DNA from: Papaver somniferum
Lineage: Eukaryota; Streptophyta; Magnoliopsida; Ranunculales; Papaveraceae
Assembly (NCBI RefSeq): GCF_003573695.1
Contig: NC_039362.1
Location: 181,369,977-181,433,976 of the forward strand
Direction of reading: 5' to 3'
DNA length: 64,000 nucleotides
In this document: piece after piece, positions 55,515 to 64,000 of the stretch
Layout of the letters: each line of letters begins with the position of its first letter
Position numbering within the stretch: position 1 is the stretch's first letter
Translations under genes and position numbers: made by a program
The notes under the pieces: generated by a model
What the model saw: only the letters and a program-made list of their open reading frames with translations
Database searches by the model: none
What the model was told of the DNA's origin: nothing

Positions 55515-57247
55515 TTATTTGAGCCTAAGCCCCATCCCCTTCGATGCTTTACTAACTATCTCCTTGGGCAAACCTTTCGTCAAAGGATCCGCGATATTCT
55601 CCTTGGACCTTGTCCAATCTATGGAAATAACGCCTGTGGAGATTAGTAATTTCAAAGAATCATGTCTTCTACGCATATGTATAGACTTTCCATTGTAGAA
55701 GCTATTCTTAGCTCTACCTATTGCAGATTTGCTGTCACAATGTATAGATATAGCTGGCACAGGCCTATGCCAGAGAGGAATATCTTCTAAAAAGTTTCTT
55801 AGCCATTTGGCCTCCTCTCCTGCTTTATCTAACGCAATAAACTCCGACTACATAGTTGAGCGAGCTATATATGTCTGTTTGGAACTCTTCCAAGATACAG
55901 ACGCACCTGCTAGAGTGAATACATATCCACTCGTAGACTTAGAATCCTCTGAGTATGCTATCCAGTTCGCATCGCAAAATCCCTCAAGGACGGCCGGATA
56001 CCCTTCGTAATTCAAACAAAAGGTCATTGTGTACTTCAAGTACTTTAGCACTCTATTAAGTGCATCCCAATGTTTCTGCCCTGGATTACAAGTATACCTG
56101 CTTAACCTACTCACAGCATAAGCAATGTCTGGTCTCGTACAATTCATCAAATACATCAGACTTCCTATGACTCTCGAGTATTCAAGTTGGTTAGCACCTA
56201 CACCCTTATTCTTCATGAGTTTGCAAGAAGAATCATATGGAGTGCAGACAGGTTTACAGTCAAACTGATTATATTTCTTAAGTATGGATTCAACATAATG
56301 AGACTGACTCAGACTATAGCCATTAGAAGTTTTTCTAATCTTCATCCCTAATATGACATCAGCGGGGACTAAGTCTTTCATGTCAAAGTTCTCATTCAAC
56401 ATTTTCTTAGTGGTATTAATAACATCTATGTTTGTACCTAGTATAAGCATATCATCAACATACAAGCATACAACCACACAGGCATCCTTGACAAGTTTAG
56501 TATAAACACACTTATCAGATTCATTAATTCTAAAACCACTAGAAATCATCACATGATCAAACTTCTCATGCCACTGTTTAGGTGCTTGTTTCAATCCATA
56601 CAAAGATTTCTTCAGTTTACAAACCTTCTTCTCACAACCTTTAACTACAAATCCTTCGGGTTGTTCCATATAAATTTCTTCATCTAATTCACCATTCAAA
56701 AATGTTGTCTTTACATCCATTTGATGTACCTGTAGGTTATGGACAGAAGCTATAGCAATTAACATCCTAATGGAGCTAATTCTACTTATTGGTGAATATA
56801 TATCAAAGAAGTCTATACCTTCTATCTGTTTATATCCTTTCGCTACCAACCTAGCCTTGTATTTTTCAACAGTTCCATTTATATTACGTTTTATCTTGAA
56901 AATCCATTTACAACCTATGGCCTTAGACCCTGGAGGTAAATCTACAAGTTCAAAAGTACCGTTTTCTCGAACGGAATCCATTTCACTAATTGAAGCTTCT
57001 TTCCACCACGGAGCTTCAGGAAAAGTCATGGCTTCTTTATAAGTTTGAGGATCAGACTCGGCTAGGTATGTAATGCAACCAGGATAGGTTTTCTAGTTTT
57101 AACCCTTTTACCTCTTCTAGGTTCTATTTCTGGTTCATCTTCCTCTAAAGGTAATGACTGACTGGATGATGGAAATTCTAGGGGATCATCTAAACATCTC
57201 TTTCGAGAATCACGTTTCATAGGAAAAATTCTCAAAGAACTCAGCAT
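55515..57247 (-). pseudogene. Nested copia RT and RNase H
   Basis: After a linker ([16 protein letters not shown]) and a frameshift near 57062, RT runs 57029-55848: [56 protein letters not shown], and an intact YVDD active site ([12 protein letters not shown]). RNase H starts with DANW, meets a TAG at 55848-55850 (STM-stop-SEF, where GAG is usual), and continues in the same frame to 55515 (HCDSKSAIGRAKNSFYNGKS, NIADPLTKGLPKEIV). Apart from the linker frameshift and this one stop the region is close to intact. Confidence 0.9.
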
Positions 57248-58667
57248 CCCTAGACTCCATGATAGTATTCAACCCTATGTCAGAAATTTCAGAACTCACA
57301 ACCATAAACCTATGAGCACTAGAATGCTCAGGATACCCTATAAAAACACAATCAACGGTTTTGGGTCCTATCTTATTTGTCTTAGGAGGAGGGATGGCCA
57401 CCTTTGCCAAGCACCCCCACACTTTGAAGTAATCATAAGATGGTTGTTTACCTTTCCATAACTCATATGGAGTTTTATCTGATCCTTTAAAGGGTACTCT
57501 GTTCAGGATGTAATTGGCTGAGAGGATAGCCTCCCCCCACAAATTCGAAGGTAATCCTGAACTAATCAACATGGCATTCATCATATCCTTAAGGGTACGG
57601 TTCTTACGTTCAGCTACACCATTGGATTGAGGTGAATAAGGGGCTGTAGTTTCATGTATTATGCCATGTTCTTCACAGAAATCTCCAATAGGAATTAGAT
57701 ACTCACCACCACGGTCAGACCTAAAAGTTTTAATGGTAGCATTCAATTGGTTTTCAACTTCACGTTTATATATCTTAAAGGCTTCTAAGGCATCGTCCTT
57801 CCCTCTAAGCAAATAAACCTGACAGTACCTCGTACAATCATCTATAAAAGTGACAAACCATTTCTTACCACCTCTAGTTTGAACTGACTTCATGTCAACT
57901 ACGTCTGAATGAATCAATTCTAAGGGTTTAGTGTTTCTCTGGACATTCTTCCTGAATGATTTCTTAGCATGCTTAGATTCTACGCAAATCTCACACTTAT
58001 GACTTTTATCTAAAGTGAATTTGGGTATGCAGCCTACGCTAGCCAGTTTATGCATTGATTTGTAATTTACATGAACAAGTCTACCATGCCAAACATTCGA
58101 TGACACACACATGTAAGCAGAAGAATCATTCAATTTCACTTCAGGACAGGTTACATTAAGTTTGTAAAGACCCCTAGTCTTATAACCCTTACCCACATAA
58201 TCATTTCCCTTAGTTACTATAAGTTTTCCAGACTCAATTGAAACTTTAAAACCCTTATCATCTAAAACAGAACAAGAAACAAGATTTTTGCAGATGTCTG
58301 GAACATGAAGAACTCCATTCAATGTGAGAGTCTTTCCAGATGTGAGCTTCAGACCGACCTTTCCTTTTCCTGCAACCTCTGATGCAGATGAGTTACCCAT
58401 ATAGAGTTTCTCGCCTTCCCCTACCCTCTGGTAGGAGGTGAACAAGTCTCTGTTCTCACAAACATGCTTGGTAGCTCCAGAGTCTACCCACCAGTCCATC
58501 ACATTGGTCACCAAATTAACTTCAGACACTACAGCAGAAAACTCATCCTTGTCCTTTTCAACCAAGTTAGCATTATCCTTCTTGTCCTTACGATGTCTAT
58601 AGTGAACTTCCATATGGCCAGTAACTCCACACACATAACAAGCACCCTTAATTTTAGTAATGCTAGA
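57210..58667 (-). pseudogene. Nested copia zinc knuckle, protease and integrase
   Basis: One frame from the stop at 58668 to 57210: degenerate knuckle CYVCGVTGHMEVHYRHR (the last Cys replaced by Tyr), protease with intact DSG (WWVDSGATKHVCEN), GAG-pre-integrase (VWHGRLVHVNYKSMHK, CEICVESKHAKK), integrase core (VTFIDDCTRYCQVYLLRGKD, FRSDRGGEYLI, APYSPQSNGVAERKNRTLKD, NLWGEAILSANYILNRVPFK). It closes at 57210 because of a frameshift in a T-run near FFENF. Confidence 0.9.
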
Positions 58668-59396
58668 CTATGGTTTTCGAAACATACCTTTCTTGGGAGG
58701 ACCACGCTTAGAGTTACGATTGTTACTCTCACCTTTTCCAGCTTTGGAAGATCTATGTTCAGTCATATGAGCTTTATTACTCATGTCCCTTGCAGAAGAC
58801 ACGTTCTTATCTTTGGAGCACAACAACTCTTCCACTTGAATCTTCTTCCCTAATCCAACCATGTTGATCTCGCCAGTTTCATGTCTTAGCTTTTTCTTGT
58901 ACTCAGACCAGGAACTTGGTAACTTCTCAATTACCGCAGATACTTGAAACGTCTCATCAATGACCATACCTTCAGCAAGAATCTCATTAATAATCTGTTG
59001 AAATTCGAGGAATTGATCAACAACAGGCTTATCATTCGTCATCTTGAAGTCCATAAACTTCGCCACCAGAAATTTCTTGCTCCCTGCAGTCTCCTCTTGA
59101 TACCTTGCTTCTAACGCAATCCACAAATCATAAGCACTGAAATTTTCTTTAGCATTGTAAAAATCATACATCGTATCTTCCAAAACATTCATGATATATT
59201 TTTTTGCCAGAAAATTACACCGCTTGTTATACTCGATCACCTCCTCAGTTAAAGCTTCAGCATTCATCAATTCATCATGTGGAACAAGTACATAATCCAG
59301 TTCATGATGGCTTAGATAAAACAACATCTTGGATTGCCATCTCTTGAAATCCTTTCCATTAAACTTTTGTGGTCTTTCAACGTCGTTCTTTCCCAT
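58668..59396 (-). pseudogene. Nested copia gag
   Basis: Begins MGKNDVERPQKFNGKDFKRW at 59396 and contains the copia gag core (LWIALEARYQEETAGSKKFL, AKFMDFKMTNDKPVVDQFLE, VSAVIEKLPSSWSEYKKKLR). It ends at a TAG (58668-58670) just before the zinc knuckle; TGG-to-TAG explains it, since the frame continues unchanged into pol. Confidence 0.88.
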
Positions 59397-59425
59397 TGTT
59401 ACAAGGAATAATAATGTGTTAAGAT

Positions 59426-60225
59426 TTTTGGAGTCTTGCAACAATAGAAGAAACGTCAGATGTATCAAACAATAAATATAAAGAACCGTATCAAACAACT
59501 CTACCACGAACAAATTGATGAGGGCAGAATCACAGGTTCAACAAGCTGTCCTTAACACATTAGTTCGCGGGTATACTCTAAAGTAATGCTAAACCCCAAC
59601 GTGCGAAGATGTTTCCAGGATAAGACTGCCCGATATAACTTGTATTAGCACAATACAAGTTACCCACTCTTAAACTCAGCAACGAGGATGGAAGTAAAAC
59701 ACCGCACGAAAATAAAATCAAGAAGATGAAGAAAAGACCTAGAGATGGTCGTTGCTTGTGTGTTTTGAAAAGAGATTTTCGAGTTGTATTTTTATGAAAA
59801 TTAACTTGCAAATCAAGTTAGGTTTAGGTTTTTTCTTATAAAACGAATTTTGTTTCTTGTAAAACAATTAAACACAAAAAAGGAATTTTTCCATAAATAA
59901 AACTCTTAAATAAATTATTTATCAAGTTAAAAACTTGCAAAAAATAATTTCAAGTAGACACGGACTTGGTGCTTGGTACACGCGCATGGGCATGGGTCGA
60001 AACATGTATTTTTCGCCCCACCCGCTCCACCCACATTGTGTTACAACATATCCATGAGAACATGGTAATATAGTGGAGCACCTCTTTAGTTTTCCACAAT
60101 GTGGGACTAAAGGTTCCATTTCATTCACTCAAAAATGAGTGAGTATCCTTAGACCCCTAGGTCATGAGATCAAACCACACCAAGACCAAAAAAATCATTT
60201 ATTAAATAACTCATTTTCTCCAACA
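59426..60225 (-). repeat. Nested copia 5' LTR
   Basis: Nearly identical to 54145-54942. Its inner end is mutated (TTTTGG for TGTTGG in plus text), and the sequence just inside (minus-strand TCTTAACACATTATTATTCC) is not the usual initiator-Met primer site. Confidence 0.88.
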
Positions 60226-61442
60226 GGTGATTACAGAGAAACAACTCGAGCTGGTGATGAAATTTGTTTGAAGAGAAGAGAAGCTGTTGTTGGAGTCAAT
60301 GGAGTTGTGATGGTCAGTAGACAAAGTAATAAAGTTTGGTGCTGCCATGGAAGTTTAGAAAGAAAATGAAGGGGACAGTGGCTCGTGCCATTGGTCGTGG
60401 CTGTGTGCATAATCGTTTGGCAACGGTTAAGAGATAAACAAGGAAGTTTGGTACGACCTGTTGCTAAAAAAAATGTTATTGAAAGTTAGTAACAGTAAAG
60501 GTGTTACAAAAGTTTAGTGTCACAGTTACATGAGAACAGTTACATGAGAACTGTTACAGTTGAACAGTAACTGATATGTAACAGAAGAAACGTCACAGTT
60601 TATGACAGACGAACAAAAGCGTGACTGAAGGATGTGACAACTATTTACAGAAGCGTTATCAAAGATTGTTACAGTTTAACAGAAGTGTGACAGAGGTAAA
60701 CGTTACTGTTGACAGTAACAGGCGGGGCTGAAAGCAGTTTTGTGACAAAATAATGTTACAGTAGTATGATGTGTATGTTGGTGATGGTGCAATGAACAAG
60801 GGTTGCTTTGGCAGAGCATTGGTTGATTTTAGAAGGTGAAGAAGCTCTGGGTGAGTGGCTGATTAAAAGGGTTAGGTTATGGATTCGAAATCAATATAAA
60901 TAGAAGATCAAACGGTTCTAAATCAACAAAGTTGTGAAGAAAAGAAGTATCGGTAGAGTTTTGGCTTCATTTCTTATCCTTTGTGCTTGTTCTTTTGTTC
61001 TTTGATTGCAACACAAGTTGTGGAAGTAAAGAAACATGTGTACTTGAGAAGAGAAGAAAGGTTTGTAAGCTGTGAAAAGATCAGTTGTAACAGACATCAC
61101 TAACTGTCAGTTGTGACTCTTGTTTAAGTAACATGTGAAGAGAAGAAATCTTGCGAGTAAAGTAGGTAAGTAGAGAAGAAATCCTGCGAGTAAAGTAGGT
61201 AAGAAGAGAAGAAAGTGAAGTAGGTGGAGTTGGTTTCACGTTTGGAAAGCAAGTGGATAGATCACATGGTTGAGTTTCTAGCTTGTCAAGAAACGTTGAA
61301 GAAATCAAGTGCCTGAAGAGTGAACCGTTTGTCAGTTTCAAAGGATTGTTGAGAATGTTTTTCTCAAAGAAGTTTCAATTGAAGTGGGGCTTGATCAATG
61401 TGTGGAAGGCTTGGATAATGGAAGTCTTGGTTTAAGGGAGGA
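60226..61442 (+). other. Right interior of the non-coding LTR element
   Basis: Starts with the second GGTGA target copy. Rich in GTTACAG/GTAACAG motifs at 60480-60730 (about a dozen) and GAGAAGAAA repeats at 61130-61215 (AGAAATCYTGCGAGTAAAGT twice). No gag or pol domain; ends at the purine tract before the 3' LTR. Confidence 0.65.
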
Positions 61443-61737
61443 TGTTGGAAATAATAAACCAAGACTATATTTGGAAGTCGAAGTTATCTTGCGACACAAG
61501 GTATTTTGGTTCTAGAGAGTTCTAGAAGAGTTCTGTTTTAGAGTCATGTTCATGTTAGGAAAGTGTCTTTGTTTAGAGTTTGATTTTTGTTTGGAAAGTG
61601 CTTGAAGTGGTCGTCAAGTTTGTGAACTATATAAATAGATTGTTGAGCCAAGAGAATTTGTACACCGATTTGGTTATCAATGTAGACGATTATTGCTTCC
61701 GCGTTTGTGCTCTCCTCTCTCTTGTCTCGATCCAACA
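61443..61737 (+). repeat. 3' LTR of the non-coding element
   Basis: TGTTGGAAATAATAAACC ... CGATCCAACA, directly followed by the target copy GTCCT. Confidence 0.9.
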
Positions 61738-61742
61738 GTCCT

Positions 61743-62221
61743 GGAACCTCTAATGGCATACTAAGATACATAAGTCGTATAGTTTCCGTCATATAACCAA
61801 TCTCAACAATGGCTGAATCATTATCATTTTAACTTCTGTTCGGGCATATGTGAAATTCGTTTACTATATCAAACCGATGTAAGCCCATGACTATAACTGA
61901 AAGGTCTAATGGGGCCATTATTTTCTTCTCGCTTCACTTTTCAATTCTCACTTCTCACATCTCAGTCTCACTATCACAGTATCTCACAAGTAGAGTTACT
62001 TCGGCATATCGCAAAATCTTCTACTAGTGCTACTACATTCTATCAGCAAGTTGATTATCGAAAAAAAAACACGTAAATTTTACTCTTGGAACTTAAGTGA
62101 TAAACGCATCAAGATGTTGTTATCGGATATGATTAGACGTGTTTCTTTGGAAGCCGGTTCACATGTCAATAACGTCGGTCAACAATTTACATCCTTGTTC
62201 ATTAGTATAGTTTCAAGAGCA
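61743..62221. other. Unidentified sequence between LTR element and CACTA end
   Basis: A plus-strand open frame at 62027-62257 is partly exon-like (IKMLLSDMIRRVSLEAGSHV) but runs into the CACTA terminus and matches nothing I know. Confidence 0.35.
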
Positions 62222-62830
62222 CACTACAAAAAACCTGAGCATTGGCAACAAAACTAGTTTAGTTGCCTAAGATGAGATTTTAGTTGCCAAACGAAAAGGC
62301 AACTAATGGTAGTTGCGGAGGTTAAGTTGTCGTATGGGGTGTTTCCAAATGTAATGGCAACTACTAAAAATTCCTTGTTGCTATTCTCACTTATGAAAAC
62401 TTGAGTCATAGTTACCAAATACATTATTTGTTAAATGCAATAAATTAGACCCACTAATTTTTATAGTTGCCAAGTACTTGCCAAACATTTTAACAGCCAA
62501 AATTTATAGATGTCAGGTGGTTGCCAAACATTATAACAACTAAGTTTATATCTTGTTGCGAATTTATTTAGCAATTAATTTGATAGCAGCCAAATGTCTT
62601 GATTTATAATTGTTATAGGTTAAAACAATTAATTAGTAGTTGGCACATGGTTTCCGAATCATTCAACAATTAAAACTTGTAGATGTCGTATGGTCTCTAA
62701 ACCATATAACAACTAATACCATGGGTAGTTTCCAAATGTTTACCTCGTTGAGCTAACTATATGCAATTAAAGTTGGCATATTTAGACCAATGAATGTTTA
62801 GCTGCTATGTTTAGCTGCTCAAACGCTTAG
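62222..62830 (+). mobile_element. CACTA-type transposon terminus with subterminal repeats
   Basis: Starts CACTACAAAAAACCTGAGCA, a classic CACTA 5' end, followed by about 550 bases crowded with AGTTGCC/GGCAACT and TTGCCAA-type motifs in both orientations (more than ten), the expected subterminal array. I found no matching TTTTGTAGTG terminus before the window ends, so the element is either truncated or extends beyond 64000. Confidence 0.6.
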
Positions 62831-64000
62831 AAATTGAAATTTCATCAGCTGCAGTCCCAGAAATTAAGTCTTTCTATAAACCAGCATTAATTACAAAATT
62901 AATTGATCAAACGTTTACCAGTGGAAATTCCAGCATTAATTACAAAATTAATTGGTCACGGTGCAAATTTGTGTATTGATGTGCCCGACGTTGGGAATAC
63001 GAACCATTATTTATACAAAATACTTTAAATTAGGTAAATGCAAAAAAAAATAAAGCTAAACAGTAAAATACTTCCGAAAATAACTTTTTTTATTTATAAT
63101 TAATAATAATACATTTATTATTTCAATTAAGCATTTCATAAAAGAAAACAAAAAATAGAGCGTTGGACTGCTGCTCATGATTACAATCTGATGGTACAAT
63201 GCTGCTTGCTCAACTCGAACAAATTGTCCTTCCTGAGAGATGTCAACTATCATCTGATATGTAGCTTCTATTACGCCTGACGTATTACATCATCACCATG
63301 ATCACCAGTTGCATTTTCCTAAACTAAACTGCAATGAAGTGATATCCAAGGGCAGAGTAGCCTTTCTAGAACTTGGTGGCCTGTAAAGCAGTGTCATATA
63401 GTATCCAAATCAACAAACTTAGAGTAAGATTAATCAAATTGCACAAAGCTTAATGGGAACTGAATACAAGGTGACGAGTCCTTCATTCATTTAACCCACA
63501 AGGAAACCATAAAGAATGGGATAGATGGACATAGTCTCCCTAGACATTCTAATCCTAACTGTGTAACAAAACTCTTGCTATTACTATTACATAATTCTAG
63601 TGACAAACCATAAAAAAATACAAGGAGAAATTAGCACCCTAGTAAGTTAAAAGATATGTGAACTGTACATAGAGTGAATTACATGGCCATACACAGATTG
63701 AAACAAAGTCTTCAAAATGTAACTTAGTTACCCAATTCGAATGAGTTAGGAACTAAGCAATTCAGACAGCTTTGATAAAAAAAATAAACTAAACCCCTCT
63801 CTTATCGGTCACAGGGAAAACAAATAATTCATCATGATTGGTGTATGTAATCTTATTAAATCCTAAAGAAACTCAAGCCTTTTCTCTCTAAATATCTGCA
63901 GATATAGCCATATGTGCTTTAGATTTTCACTCCCACCATAGTACACATTCATGAAAGTTCTCTAGGTCCCTTCCAAGGCCAGGAATCATGTGCACATCTT
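62831..64000. other. Unresolved AT-rich end of the window
   Basis: A 26-base segment (CCAGCATTAATTACAAAATT) is repeated at 62881 and 62930. A minus-strand open frame at 63253-63056 (MIVDISQEGQFVRVEQAALY) has protein-like composition but no recognisable domain. From 63400 on I see nothing supportable. This could be interior sequence of the CACTA element. Confidence 0.35.

Larger units (their letters stand above)
54145..60225 (-). mobile_element. Nested Ty1/copia retrotransposon, young but defective
   Basis: LTRs at 54145-54942 (3' LTR) and 59426-60225 (5' LTR), exact target duplication GGTGA (54140-54144 and 60226-60230) inside the non-coding element. Gag through RNase H are all present on the minus strand in copia order. 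A polypurine tract (minus-strand TTCATTCATGTGGGGGGT) abuts the 3' LTR. By eye the LTRs differ at about 18 of 798 positions (near 2 percent), so it is younger than its host element. Confidence 0.93.
53032..61737 (+). mobile_element. Non-coding LTR retrotransposon (LARD-like) split by a copia element
   Basis: LTRs 53032-53329 and 61443-61737, exact target duplication GTCCT at 53027-53031 and 61738-61742, initiator-Met-type primer sites (GGTATCAGAGC) after the 5' LTR, and a purine tract (TTTAAGGGAGGA) before the 3' LTR. Removing the nested copia (54145-60225 plus one GGTGA) leaves about 2 kb of interior with no gag or pol: a LARD-type non-autonomous element. The LTRs differ at roughly 16 positions by eye (about 5 percent). 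Confidence 0.9.

Noticed and set aside
1..64000. A new multi-gene defence or biosynthetic cluster
   Set aside because: No set of neighbouring intact genes with related functions exists; the window is dominated by transposons and gene fragments.

Overview
The window is plant nuclear DNA. It is AT-rich, has spliced genes with GT-AG introns, Ty1/copia and Ty3/gypsy LTR retrotransposons with plant-type primer sites, L1-type LINEs, Mutator-like and CACTA transposons, and a patellin gene that only plants have. The protein features fit a eudicot; I suspect Papaveraceae/Ranunculales but cannot prove it from sequence alone. There is no CRISPR array, operon, phage or other prokaryote-type system.

Only two genes look intact. 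One is a secreted glycine-rich repeat protein at 12832-14709 (+), 625 residues, built from about 14 repeat units. The other is a four-exon patellin-6-like SEC14/GOLD lipid-transfer protein at 45744-44131 (-), 442 residues by my splice model. The other host-gene matches are fragments: a B3-domain (REM-type) pseudogene at 11.2-11.7 kb, the 5' end of ribosomal protein S2 and three exons of succinyl-CoA ligase alpha carried inside Mutator-like elements, a kinesin-armadillo exon at 39.8 kb, three decayed tRNA-Ala-like copies, and some unidentified exon-like pieces.

Layout. 1-7.2 kb: mostly non-coding, with a LINE tail near 2.2 kb and orphan exon-like sequence near 6.5-6.8 kb. 7.2-11.2 kb: CACTA end, then a gypsy gag killed only by in-frame stops, its primer site and LTR, beside a second LTR fragment that abuts the B3 pseudogene. 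11.9-43.9 kb: a local duplication. A unit made of a tRNA-Ala-like piece, a conserved hairpin, the glycine-rich-gene promoter and a conserved tail can be followed through three or four partial copies. Only the first keeps the gene body. The copies were pushed apart by insertions: nested Mutator-like elements (16617-21375), a copia element (22484-28171), an L1 LINE (29908 to at least 34121), a second LINE inside a minisatellite (37.3-39.4 kb), and a non-coding LTR element (40471 to about 42650). 44-46 kb: patellin gene. 47.8-49.9 kb: dead copia remnant between direct repeats. 50.5-52.7 kb: solo-LTR-like block. 53032-61737: non-coding LTR retrotransposon with exact 5-bp target duplication, split by a younger minus-strand copia (54145-60225) that has its own exact 5-bp duplication. 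From 62222: CACTA terminus.

Because the duplicated units provide empty sites, several insertions can be dated and bounded from this window alone. The most notable structure is the nested pair of gene-capturing Mutator-like elements: the inner one (with succinyl-CoA ligase exons) landed in the 5' leader of the ribosomal S2 promoter fragment carried by the outer one.
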